A DNA stretch of 64,000 nucleotides from NCBI GenBank assembly GCA_014208095.1, contig JACHMT010000001.1, positions 2,604,001 through 2,668,000 of the forward strand, read 5' to 3'. The notes below the pieces were generated by a model that saw only the letters and a list, made by a program, of their open reading frames with translations, was not told the DNA's origin and ran no database searches. Below are positions 1 through 7,542 of the stretch, one piece after another (position 1 is the stretch's first letter; every line of letters starts with the position of its first letter). The DNA is from Actinospineispora eucalypti. GTDB lineage: Bacteria; Actinomycetota; Actinomycetes; Mycobacteriales; Pseudonocardiaceae. Both the position numbers and the translations under genes were made by a program.

Positions 1-590
1 CCGGTGCCGGCCGGGTCGCCGCACTGCAGCACCTGCAGGCCGGGATCGGTGGTCAGCCGGTGGCAGCTGGTGGCGTCGAAGTAGCCCTGCCGGGCCAGGC
101 TGACGAAGCTGTTCACCGTGCACGGGGCGAGGCCCCGGTCCAGGGTCAGCTCGATCGGGCCGGCGCTGGTCGGCATGTTCACCGCCACGGTTCCGCGCGC
201 GCTGATGTTGGTGGCCGGCGGCGCCTGCGCCGGGCGGGCCGGCGGCGAGCCGTCCGGCGGGTAGGCGCAGTTGACCGCCGCCGGGAACTGGTTCGGCCGG
301 CGCAGCGGCGCGGCGATCTGCGTCGGGATCTTCAGGTCCGTGGTCGGCGCCGCGCTGCTCGGCCCCGGGGGCGCACTGCTCTGTGCCGGGTCGACCGCCG
401 GCTGGGCCTCGTCCGAGCCACCGCTGCTCATCAAGCTGAACGTCATGACCGCCGCGACCACCAGGACCACCAGGACGATGGCGCCGATCATCGAGTACTT
501 CCGGCGCTGTTCGGCGCGCACCTTCCGGCGGTCCTGCTGGCGTTCTAGCTTCCGCTTGGCGGCCTCACGGCGCTGTTGGTTGGTCGACAC
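1..590 (-). CDS. Membrane-anchored cyclophilin-type peptidyl-prolyl isomerase (3' end outside window)
   Basis: The gene runs leftward from a GTG at 588-590 and leaves the window after about 196 codons, so only the N-terminal part is seen. Residues 1-32 are strongly basic and cytoplasmic, 33-54 form one hydrophobic helix, and 55-127 are a Ser/Pro/Ala-rich linker. From about residue 131 the cyclophilin fold begins (GPIELTLD, PCTVNSF, then CHRL). This is the usual layout of actinobacterial membrane-tethered cyclophilins, which catalyse proline isomerisation outside the membrane. It lies upstream of hisS on the same strand, as the ppi-like gene does near hisS in mycobacteria. The active-site arginine and the C-terminal half cannot be checked here. 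Confidence 0.85.
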   Translation of the reverse strand, partial: MSTNQQRREAAKRKLERQQDRRKVRAEQRRKYSMIGAIVLVVLVVAAVMTFSLMSSGGSDEAQPAVDPAQSSAPPGPSSAAPTTDLKIPTQIAAPLRRPNQFPAAVNCAYPPDGSPPARPAQAPPATNISARGTVAVNMPTSAGPIELTLDRGLAPCTVNSFVSLARQGYFDATSCHRLTTDPGLQVLQCGDPAGT

Positions 591-635
591 GCCCGGGAGC
601 CTAACGAGGCGGCGCGCCGACGCCGCGAGGGGCCG

Positions 636-1943
636 TCAGGATGCGCCCAGCAGCGCGCGCAGCCGCGCCGCCGCCTCGGCCAGCGGGGCCTCGGTCTGCT
701 CGCCGCTGGCCATGTCCCGCAGGGTCGCCACGCCCCGCTCGTACTCCCGGGGGCCGAGCAGCACCACGAACCGGGCCCGCTGGTCGTTCGCCCACTTCAG
801 CTGCTTGGCGATCTTCCCGGAGGACCCCAGGTAGGTGCCCACCCGGCGGCCTTCCGCGCGCAGCTCGCCGGCCAGCGCGAGCAGTGCCGGCTCCGCCTCC
901 TCGGCGAGCACGGTGATTGCTACGTCCAGGGCCGGCGCGTCCGCCTCGGTGTCCGTCTGCTGGGAGAGGATCCGTTCGATGCCGATGGAACCGCCGCAGG
1001 CCGGCAGGTCCGGCCCGCCCAGGGCGGCCACCAGGCCGTCATAGCGCCCGCCGGAGGCGATCGACCCGGTGAACCCGGGCGCGGTGACCTCGAAGATCGG
1101 CCCGGTGTAGTAGTCCAGGCCGCGCACCATGCGCGGGATGAACGCCACGCGGCCGGCGGGCAGCGAGGCGGTCAGCGCGAGCAGCCGGTCCACCTCGGCC
1201 AGGCCAGCGCGGCCGCGCTCGGTGCCGTCCAGCTGCTTGCGCACCCGTTCCGGGTCTTCGGCGGCCAGGTCGGCGACCAGCCCGGCGGCGATGTCCCCGG
1301 CCAGGCCGCGGGTCTCGAGTTCCGCGGCGACCGCGTCCGGGGCCAGCTTGTCCAGCTTGTCCAGCGTGATCAGCACGCGGCCGCCCAGCTCCTCGGGCAC
1401 CCGGTAGGCGTCCAGCAGCCCGTGCAGCGCCTGCCGGGAGTTGATCTCGAAGCGGAACTCCGGGATGCCCAGCGCGGCGATGCCGTCGTTCACCGCGAGC
1501 AGGGTCTCCGCGTCGGCCACCGGGGAGGACGCGCCCACGATGTCGATGTCGCACTGGGTGAACTCGCGGAACCGGCCCTTGCCCGGCCGGTCGGCGCGCC
1601 AGACCGGGCCGAGCGCGTAGCGCCGGTACGGCATGGGCAGCCGGTTCCCGTGGGTGGCGACCACCCGGGCCAGCGGCACGGTCAGGTCGTAGCGCAGCGC
1701 CAGGTCGGCTTCCCCGGTGGCCTCGTGCTCGCCCCGGCGGAGGATCTTGAAGATCAGCTTGTCGCCCTCGTCGCCGTACTTACCGGTGAGCACGTCCAGC
1801 CGTTCGAAGGCGGGCGTCTGCAGCGGTTCGAACCCGTACCGCTCGAACGCCGCGCGCACCGATGCGAAGGCCCGTTCGCGGCGCCGCAGTTCGGCGGCCA
1901 GGAAGTCGCGGGTGCCGGAGGGCGGTTCGGCGTTCTGCGCCAT
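636..1943 (-). CDS. hisS: Histidyl-tRNA synthetase
   Basis: Class II aminoacyl-tRNA synthetase charging tRNA-His, about 435 residues, a normal length. Visible landmarks are GTRDFL near the N-terminus, LALRYDLTVPLARVVA, the motif 2 region RFREFTQCDIDIVG, the histidine-binding RGLDYYTGPIFEV, and SGGRYDGL before the C-terminal anticodon-binding domain. A TTG five codons upstream (1958) is in frame, but the ATG at 1943 is preferred: TTGGAG precedes it as a ribosome-binding site and the protein then begins MAQNAEPPSGTRDF as in relatives. Essential housekeeping gene in its usual actinobacterial neighbourhood. Confidence 0.96.
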   Translation of the reverse strand: MAQNAEPPSGTRDFLAAELRRRERAFASVRAAFERYGFEPLQTPAFERLDVLTGKYGDEGDKLIFKILRRGEHEATGEADLALRYDLTVPLARVVATHGNRLPMPYRRYALGPVWRADRPGKGRFREFTQCDIDIVGASSPVADAETLLAVNDGIAALGIPEFRFEINSRQALHGLLDAYRVPEELGGRVLITLDKLDKLAPDAVAAELETRGLAGDIAAGLVADLAAEDPERVRKQLDGTERGRAGLAEVDRLLALTASLPAGRVAFIPRMVRGLDYYTGPIFEVTAPGFTGSIASGGRYDGLVAALGGPDLPACGGSIGIERILSQQTDTEADAPALDVAITVLAEEAEPALLALAGELRAEGRRVGTYLGSSGKIAKQLKWANDQRARFVVLLGPREYERGVATLRDMASGEQTEAPLAEAAARLRALLGAS

Positions 1944-1998
1944 GAAGGTGATCTCCAAGAATTGTGAAACCGTTCCTGACCAGCTTACGAGGGTGCGA

Positions 1999-3273
1999 CT
2001 AGTCCGTTTTCTCGCGGCTGGCCACCAGCGCCGCGACCCCGGTGGTGATCGGCACCGAGGCGACCAGCCCGATGCTGCCGACCAGGGTGCGGACCACCTC
2101 GGTGGCCACCACCTGGGTGCTCAGGGTCTGGCCCACGCCCCGCCCGGAGACGGTGAACAGCAACAACAGCGGCAGCGAGGCGCCGGCGTAGGCCAGCACC
2201 AGGGTGTTCACCGCCGAGGACAGGTGGTCCCGGCCGATCCGCATGGCCGAGGCGAACAGTCCGGCCGCGGAGAGCGCGGGGTTCGCCCGGCGCAGCTCCC
2301 AGACCGCACTGGTCTGGGTCACCGTGACGTCGTCGAGCACACCCAGCGCGCCGATCACGAACCCGGCCAGCAGCAGGCCCTGCGGGTCCAGGTGGGCGGC
2401 ATTGCCCAGCGAGGCGATCAGGTCCTGGGTGTCCTCCGCGCCGAGGCCGGTGAGCTGGGCGGCCTCGGTGAAGATGGTGCCCAGCGCGCCGATCAGGCCC
2501 AGGCTGACCAGCGTGCCGAACACCGCCGTCGAGGTGCGCGCGGAGAGCCCGTGGCTCAGGTAGAGCACCGCGAACATGATCAGGCAGGACCCGACCACGG
2601 CCACCGCCAGCGGGTTCCGCCCGTCCAGGATGGCCGGGAGCACGAAGCCGATCAGCACCAGGAAGCTGACGCCCAGCGCGACCAGCGCGGCCAGCCCGCG
2701 CCAGCGGCCCAGCAGCAGCACCGAGGCGGCGAACAACAGGGCCAGCACCCACAGCGAGGTACCGCGCTGGAAGTCCGACACGATGTACGAGCCGGAGTCG
2801 CCCGGATCACCGCCCGCGTAGCTGAGCACCACCTTGTCGCCGACGGTGTACCGGGGGCTGGTCGGGTCCGTGGGCACCACGCTGACGATGCCGCGCCCCG
2901 CCACCGGGCCGTCGGTCATGAGCAGGCTCAGCGCCAGGCAGTCCTTCGCGCCGGGGCCGGCCTGGCCGGAACCCGCCTGGGCGCAGTCCGCCGCGGTGAC
3001 CGCCCGGACGTCGGCGGCGATCTGCTGGGTCGCCGCATTCGGCGCCTTGGGCACGCCGCCGAACGGGTAGAGCAGCAGCACACCGGCCACCGTGGCCACC
3101 ATGCACGGCACCAACAGCGCGAACAGCAGCGTCCGGACCCGCTGGCTCGCGGGCTCCGCCGGGCCGTGCCCGTGGCCATGGCCGTGCCCGTGGCCGTGCC
3201 CGAGGTCATGGCTCTGGCTCTGGCCGACCGGCGGCTTCTGGCTGAGCACGCGGTCGCGACCGTGGCGTCCCAT
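1999..3273 (-). CDS. YibE/F-family integral membrane protein with His-rich N-terminus
   Basis: A 424-residue polytopic membrane protein. The cytoplasmic start holds a Gly-His repeat (about residues 25-37), then one helix, a periplasmic domain to about residue 165, and a block of seven or more helices (LVSLGLIGALGTIFTEAAQ, LGVLDDVTVTQTSAV) typical of YibE/F proteins. The transport substrate of the family is not settled. The His tract suggests metal contact, but that is inference. It overlaps the 3' end of the upstream TetR gene by 68 bp, so the two are probably cotranscribed. An in-frame GTG at 3249 would shorten the overlap. The start is therefore less certain than the family assignment. Confidence 0.85.
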   Translation of the reverse strand: MGRHGRDRVLSQKPPVGQSQSHDLGHGHGHGHGHGHGPAEPASQRVRTLLFALLVPCMVATVAGVLLLYPFGGVPKAPNAATQQIAADVRAVTAADCAQAGSGQAGPGAKDCLALSLLMTDGPVAGRGIVSVVPTDPTSPRYTVGDKVVLSYAGGDPGDSGSYIVSDFQRGTSLWVLALLFAASVLLLGRWRGLAALVALGVSFLVLIGFVLPAILDGRNPLAVAVVGSCLIMFAVLYLSHGLSARTSTAVFGTLVSLGLIGALGTIFTEAAQLTGLGAEDTQDLIASLGNAAHLDPQGLLLAGFVIGALGVLDDVTVTQTSAVWELRRANPALSAAGLFASAMRIGRDHLSSAVNTLVLAYAGASLPLLLLFTVSGRGVGQTLSTQVVATEVVRTLVGSIGLVASVPITTGVAALVASREKTD

Positions 3274-3823
3274 GCCGGCATCCTTGCAGGAGGTCCACGA
3301 ACGCTTCCGCCGCCGCGTCCGTTCGGGCGGCGTCCCCGCTGACCATGCGGTCCAGCAGCAGGCCGTCGATGGTGTCCAGCACCAGGTCGGCCAGCGTGGC
3401 GACGCGGTCCGGTCGTGCTCCCAGCTCGCCGAGCCCGCCGCGCAGCATCACCAGCCAGGGCTCGCGCAGCCGGCGGTGCGCCGGGCGCCACCGCTCCGGT
3501 TCTCCCATGGACAGCGCGCACAGCTCCAGGTAGAGCCGGCCCACCCCGGCGATGCCCGACTCGTTGACCGCCCGCCAGGCGTATCGGACCAGGTCGGCGA
3601 CGGTCTCCGGTTCGGGTTCGGCGGGCGGCATGCCCTCGGCCAGCCGGGCGTTGGCCAGCGAGACCAGCTCGGTGATCAGCTCGTCCTTGCCGCCGAAGTG
3701 GTAGATCAGCATGCGGTCGCTGGTGCCCAGGGCGGCGGCCAGCGGGCGCAGGGAGAGCCCGATCAGCCCATGGCTGAGCACGTAGTCGAGCGCTCCCTCG
3801 GCGAGCGCGGCCCGGCGGTCCAC
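3206..3823 (-). CDS. TetR-family transcriptional regulator
   Basis: A 205-residue regulator. The N-terminal helix-turn-helix spans about residues 5-50 (ALDYVLSHGLIGLSLRPLAAALGTSDRMLIYHFGGKDEL, split here only by reading), with the YHFGGKDEL segment diagnostic of TetR proteins. The remainder is a helical ligand-binding domain ending in a polar Pro/Arg tail. It is divergent from the small membrane-protein gene at 3904, and two palindromic sites lie between them (3833-3869), so autoregulation plus control of that gene is likely. It may also drive the overlapping YibE/F gene. The ligand is unknown. Confidence 0.88.
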   Translation of the reverse strand: MDRRAALAEGALDYVLSHGLIGLSLRPLAAALGTSDRMLIYHFGGKDELITELVSLANARLAEGMPPAEPEPETVADLVRYAWRAVNESGIAGVGRLYLELCALSMGEPERWRPAHRRLREPWLVMLRGGLGELGARPDRVATLADLVLDTIDGLLLDRMVSGDAARTDAAAEAFVDLLQGCRHGTPRSRPRAQPEAAGRPEPEP

Positions 3824-3832
3824 GGCGGCACT

Positions 3833-3869
3833 GTAGCAACTGCTTCAATTCTGGTGTAGCGACTGCTAC
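3833..3869. promoter_or_regulatory. Two-site operator for the TetR regulator
   Basis: Two related palindromes lie between the divergent TetR and membrane-protein genes. Site 1 is GTAGC-AACT-GCTTC at 3833-3846, with one arm imperfect. Site 2 is GTAGC-GACT-GCTAC at 3856-3869, a perfect 5+5 palindrome with a 4-nt spacer. The sites are 23 bp apart start to start, a little over two helical turns, so two dimers would bind nearly the same face. The assignment to this TetR protein rests on position. Confidence 0.65.
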
Positions 3870-3903
3870 GTTCAATGCGACCCGCGATGAGCGAGGAGGC
3901 GAC

Positions 3904-4332
3904 ATGACGGCTCCGACTGTTCGGCCGGCCCGGCCGGTGGCCCGGGCGGTGCTGCGATTCGACGGCTGCTTCGAGTTCGTGCTGGCGGCGTTGTGCCTGT
4001 GGCTCGCCGCCCGCCCGCCGAGGTCCGGCGGCTGGGCGCTGCCGGGGTGGGTGGGTGCCTCCTTGATGGTGGTCGTGGCCGGTGTGCTGGTTCTCGCCGG
4101 CGTGGTGCTGCTCGTGCTGGCCGGCCGGGTCGAGCCGGCCACGTTGCGCGCCGTGTCGATGGGGAACGGCGCCACGGCGGTGGCCCTGTTCGCGCTTGCC
4201 GGCCTCGACATCGGGGCGGGTCCGATGCTTCGGCTCGGGTTGGCACTGGTCGGCGTGGTCGTCGGCGCACTCGCCCTGGCCCAGGCCAAACTCGCCGCCG
4301 CGGCCAAGCTCGCCGCCGCGGAGCGAGGCTAG
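3904..4332 (+). CDS. Small four-helix membrane protein
   Basis: A 142-residue protein of unknown function with four predicted hydrophobic helices, at about 20-38, 48-74, 84-100 and 106-128. It ends in an Ala/Lys repeat (KLAAAAKLAAAERG). GAGGAGGC nine bases before the ATG is a good ribosome-binding site. It is divergent from the TetR gene with a paired palindromic operator between them, so it is the likely regulated target. Nothing in the sequence indicates a substrate, and no family is recognised. Confidence 0.8.
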   Translation: MTAPTVRPARPVARAVLRFDGCFEFVLAALCLWLAARPPRSGGWALPGWVGASLMVVVAGVLVLAGVVLLVLAGRVEPATLRAVSMGNGATAVALFALAGLDIGAGPMLRLGLALVGVVVGALALAQAKLAAAAKLAAAERG

Positions 4333-4354
4333 CCCGGCCCGTCGCGGCCTCGGC

Positions 4355-5191
4355 TCAGGTGAGGTGGTCGAACTCGCCGCTGGCCCAGCGGATGTGGCTC
4401 TCGGCGGAACGGTGAACCACCCGCTTGGCGTCCCGCTCGACGGCGTCGCCGCCCAGCGTGTACAGCCGGTCGTACTCGTACGCGTCGAGCCGGTCGACGA
4501 TCCGGCGCACCACGGCCGGCGACATCGGCACCAGCTTCGGGTAGTTCCGCGTGAACGACACCCACCCGGGATAGCCGGTGGGCACGCCGCTGATCGTGTC
4601 GCCGGTGAGCAGGCTGCCGTCGCCGGTCAGTGCCACCGAGCTGCCCCGCATGTGTCCACCGAGCTGGATGAGCCGGATGCCGGGTAGCGGCTCGGCGAGG
4701 TCCCGCCACGGCTCGAGCACCGGGTCGGTACGCGGCAGCCATTCCAGGTCGTCGGCGTTGACCAGCACCGGGACGCGGCCGAACGCATGGCTCCAGCTCA
4801 CCTGCGCCGCGAACATGTGCGGGTGGCTGGTGGCCACCACGGCCGCCCCGCCGAGCTCGCCGACCAGATCGACCACCTCGTCGTCGAGGTAGGCCGGCGG
4901 GTCCCAGAGCAGGTTGCCGTGCGGAGTCCGGGCGAGGAACGACCACTGGCCGATGGCGAACCTCGGCTCGCGGCGGAAGCTGTGCAGGCCCAGGCCGTGG
5001 TCCCGGTGCACCGTCCGGTGCGGCTGGGCGGCCAGCTCCTCGTGAGTGATCCAGCGTTGACCGTGTCGCCCGATGTCGCCGCGCTCCTCGATGCCGACCT
5101 CACCCCGGTCGAGGACGCAGCCGCCGTCGGGCGGCGGTTCGGGCGAGTCCGGGTGCTCCAGGCCGCAGCCGTCGCAGATCCACGTAGGCAT
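4355..5191 (-). CDS. MBL-fold hydrolase-like protein with N-terminal CxxC
   Basis: About 278 residues. The N-terminus MPTWICDGCGLEHPDS, followed by GGC further on, looks like a small zinc-binding knuckle. The rest resembles a metallo-beta-lactamase fold: LLWDPPAYLD, then ATSHPHMFAA in place of the classic HxHxDH, QLGGHMRGSS with a metal-type His, and LLTGDTI with the conserved Asp. The altered HPHMF motif is seen in a subgroup of MBL proteins. The substrate is unknown. An in-frame TTG at 5212 is possible, but ATG 5191 puts the CxxC at the start as expected. The gene is divergent from the radical SAM gene and may share the LexA-box region. Confidence 0.75.
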   Translation of the reverse strand: MPTWICDGCGLEHPDSPEPPPDGGCVLDRGEVGIEERGDIGRHGQRWITHEELAAQPHRTVHRDHGLGLHSFRREPRFAIGQWSFLARTPHGNLLWDPPAYLDDEVVDLVGELGGAAVVATSHPHMFAAQVSWSHAFGRVPVLVNADDLEWLPRTDPVLEPWRDLAEPLPGIRLIQLGGHMRGSSVALTGDGSLLTGDTISGVPTGYPGWVSFTRNYPKLVPMSPAVVRRIVDRLDAYEYDRLYTLGGDAVERDAKRVVHRSAESHIRWASGEFDHLT

Positions 5192-5255
5192 GACGACATG
5201 CTTCAACCTCAACCGGACTCAAGGTCAAGTCCGGTGGTGCTCTTGCGTCGAAGGG

Positions 5256-5267
5256 GAACATATGTTC
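5256..5267. promoter_or_regulatory. LexA (SOS) box
   Basis: GAACATATGTTC, a perfect GAAC-N4-GTTC palindrome with CGAA following, fits the actinobacterial SOS box (TCGAAC-N4-GTTCGA core). It ends 10 bp before the ATG of the radical SAM gene, in the divergent promoter region. As recalled, the M. tuberculosis homologue Rv2578c belongs to the LexA regulon, which supports the assignment. Confidence 0.75.
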
Positions 5268-5277
5268 GAATATACCC

Positions 5278-7374
5278 ATGCGATGGGCGGGACAGCAAGT
5301 GGGGGAGGACGGCGTCGGCGGTGACGCGGTCCTGCCGGGCATGCACGGTGTGCTGCGCACGGTACGCGTGCCCGAGTTCGCCGGCATGGTGTTCCACGAG
5401 GTGGAAGCCAGGTCGGTGCTCAACAAGGTGCCCGGCCGGTCCGCCATGCCGTTCGGCTGGACGATCAATCCGTACCGGGGATGCAGTCATGCCTGCACGT
5501 ACTGCCTAGTTGGCGACACTCCGGTGCTGCTCGCGGACGGCCGGACCCGGCCGATCGCGGAGCTTCGGATGGGCGACGCGATCTACGGCACCGAGCGTCG
5601 GGGCGCCTACCGGCGCTATGTGCGCACCACCGTGCTCGCGCACTGGTCGACGGTCAAATCGGCGTACCGGGTTGCGCTCGCCGACGGCACCGAGCTGATT
5701 TGCAGCGGTGACCACCAGTTCCTCACCGAGCGTGGCTGGAAACACGTGGTCGGGCAGACCTGCGGCCACGGCCGGCGGCCCCATCTCACCACTGGGAACT
5801 CGATGCTCGGAACCGGTCGCTTCGCGGACAGCCCGGTGCACAACGAGTCCTACGAACGCGGCTACCTCTGCGGGATGATCCGGGGTGACGGGCACGTCGG
5901 TCACTACCCGGATGCGCGGCCGGGGAGGGAGAACTCCCGGCTGCACCGTTTTCGGCTCGCCCTGGCCGACCTCGAGGCGCTGCGTCGTAGCGCGCTGTAT
6001 CTGGCGAACCACGGGGTACGTACAGACGAGTTCGCTTTCGGGTCGAGGGCCGAGACCGGCCGGCCCATGACCGCCATTCGGAACCAGTCACGCGGTGGAG
6101 TCGCACAGGTCGAGGCACTCATCGAGTGGCCGATGACGCCGGATCTCGACTGGTCTCGGGGCTACCTCGCGGGTGTCTTCGATGCGGAGGGCAGCAGTGC
6201 CGGCAGCATCCGTATCCACAACGGGGACGCGGAGATCCTGCGCCGGGTCTGTGAGGCCTTCGGGCTTCTGGGATTCCGCTGCTGTACGGAGCCCGCCCAG
6301 CCCAACGGGACACGTGCGGTTCGGCTGCTCGGCGGTCAGGTGGAGCGGATCCGGTTCTTCCACACCGCGGATCCGGCGATCACGCGGAAGCGATCACTGA
6401 TCGGCGAGGCGATCAAGAACGATGCCAGGTTGGAAGTCGTCGCTATCGAGCCGCTCGGTGTCGAGCTGCCGATGTACGACGTGACCACCGGCACCGGGGA
6501 CTTCATCGCGAACGGTGTCGTCAGCCACAACTGTTTCGCCCGCAACACGCACACCTACCTGGAACTCGACCCCGGGGACGACTTCAACCGCCAGGTGGTG
6601 GTGAAGGTCAACGCGGCGCGGGTGCTGGAGCGGGAGCTGCGCGCGCCCCGGTGGGGGCGGGAGCACGTGGCGATGGGCACCAACACCGATCCGTACCAGC
6701 GCGTGGAGGGGCGGTACCGGCTGATGCCGGGGATCATCACCGCGCTGGCCCGGTGGGGCACGCCGTTCTCCATCCTCACCAAGGGAACCCTGCTGGCCCG
6801 GGACCTGCCGCTGCTCACCCATGCCGCGCGCGACGTGTCGGTCGGGGCCGGGGTGTCCATCGCGCTGCTCGACCGTCAGCTGCAGGCCAGCCTGGAGCCG
6901 GGAACGCCCACCCCGGCCGCCCGGCTGGACCTGGTGCGGCGGCTGGCGGACGCGGGGTTGTCCTGCGGGGTGATGGTCGCGCCGGTGCTGCCGTGGCTCA
7001 CGGACTCGACGGAGGCGCTCGACGCGCTGCTGGCCCAGATCGCGGCCGCTGGGGCCAGCGGGGCGACGGTGCTGGCCCTGCACCTGCGACCGGGCACTCG
7101 GGAGTGGTTCATGGCCTGGCTCGCCCGGGAGCATCCCGGGCTGGTGGACCGCTACCAGCGGTTGTACGCCAGGGGCGCCTACGTGGACCGCCGCTACCGG
7201 GAGGCGCTCGGGCAGCGGGTGGGGCCGCTGCTGCGCCGGCACGGGTTGGCTCGCCAGGCCACCTCCAGGGGGTTGGCCGGTGACGAACGCGCCGGGTGGC
7301 CCCGGGGCAGCCTGCCCGGGCCGAGAGCGGGTGCTGAAACGGAGGTGGCCGGCGAGCAGCTATCACTCATGTGA
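5278..7374 (+). CDS. Rv2578c-family radical SAM protein interrupted by an intein
   Basis: The 698-residue precursor splits into a 75-residue N-extein (MRWAGQQVG...RGCSHACTY), a 343-residue intein, and a 280-residue C-extein starting CFARNTHTYLELD. Joined, the exteins give the radical SAM cluster motif CSHACTYC (CxxxCxxC) and a protein of about 355 residues, normal for Rv2578c-type proteins related to the SplB family. The host protein should bind a 4Fe-4S cluster and S-adenosylmethionine; its reaction is unknown. The cluster cannot form before splicing, because the third cysteine is the first C-extein residue. A LexA box lies just upstream, pointing to induction on DNA damage. The start at 5278 matches the MRW(D/A)GQ opening of relatives. 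Confidence 0.92.
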   Translation: MRWAGQQVGEDGVGGDAVLPGMHGVLRTVRVPEFAGMVFHEVEARSVLNKVPGRSAMPFGWTINPYRGCSHACTYCLVGDTPVLLADGRTRPIAELRMGDAIYGTERRGAYRRYVRTTVLAHWSTVKSAYRVALADGTELICSGDHQFLTERGWKHVVGQTCGHGRRPHLTTGNSMLGTGRFADSPVHNESYERGYLCGMIRGDGHVGHYPDARPGRENSRLHRFRLALADLEALRRSALYLANHGVRTDEFAFGSRAETGRPMTAIRNQSRGGVAQVEALIEWPMTPDLDWSRGYLAGVFDAEGSSAGSIRIHNGDAEILRRVCEAFGLLGFRCCTEPAQPNGTRAVRLLGGQVERIRFFHTADPAITRKRSLIGEAIKNDARLEVVAIEPLGVELPMYDVTTGTGDFIANGVVSHNCFARNTHTYLELDPGDDFNRQVVVKVNAARVLERELRAPRWGREHVAMGTNTDPYQRVEGRYRLMPGIITALARWGTPFSILTKGTLLARDLPLLTHAARDVSVGAGVSIALLDRQLQASLEPGTPTPAARLDLVRRLADAGLSCGVMVAPVLPWLTDSTEALDALLAQIAAAGASGATVLALHLRPGTREWFMAWLAREHPGLVDRYQRLYARGAYVDRRYREALGQRVGPLLRRHGLARQATSRGLAGDERAGWPRGSLPGPRAGAETEVAGEQLSLM
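5503..6531 (+). other. Intein with LAGLIDADG (DOD) homing endonuclease
   Basis: Inside the radical SAM gene, 343 codons run from Cys1 (CLVGDTPVLLADG, block A) to VVSHN, followed by Cys+1. Block B is at GTELICSGDHQFLT. Two DOD endonuclease motifs are visible, GYLCGMIRGDGHVG (about precursor residue 195) and GYLAGVFDAEGSS (about 295), both keeping their acidic residue. Block F is MYDVTTGTGDFIANG. All splice residues (Cys1, block B His, penultimate His, terminal Asn, Cys+1) are present, so it looks active in splicing and probably in homing. Boundaries are exact because removing it restores CTYCFARN. Confidence 0.93.
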
Positions 7375-7394
7375 CCACCAGGTAACCGATTTCC

Positions 7395-7408
7395 AGAAGG
7401 AGGTGATC
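7395..7408 (+). promoter_or_regulatory. Extended Shine-Dalgarno-like sequence without an obvious start
   Basis: AGAAGGAGGTGATC contains 12 nt (AAGGAGGTGATC) fully complementary to the 3' end of 16S rRNA. No ATG, GTG or TTG follows at a usual distance. It lies 130 nt upstream of the 2OG oxygenase gene. Its role is unknown, and a chance match in purine-rich DNA is possible. Confidence 0.3.
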
Positions 7409-7491
7409 GAGGCTGGTCTGAGCGAAAGGCGGAACCTAGTCTGGGCTGGACCCGCGGGCACCGGCCCGCGCCATCCGGGAAGCGGGCAGCC

Positions 7492-7542
7492 ATGGTTCGG
7501 ATCAGCATCGGTCGGGGCGGCATCGGGTCGGGGCAGTCGTGA
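7492..7542 (+). CDS. Possible 16-residue leader peptide
   Basis: A short frame ATG..TGA encodes MVRISIGRGGIGSGQS. Its stop overlaps the GTG start of the 2OG oxygenase gene as GTGA (7539-7542), a classic translational-coupling junction, and GGGAAGCGGG precedes the ATG. It may be a leader peptide that couples translation, or a chance open frame. There is no codon-level evidence of selection in one sequence. Confidence 0.3.
   Translation: MVRISIGRGGIGSGQS

Noticed and set aside
5503..6531. Frameshift or unrelated insertion in the radical SAM gene
   Set aside because: The insert is an exact multiple of three with complete intein splice and DOD motifs, and its removal restores the conserved sequence.
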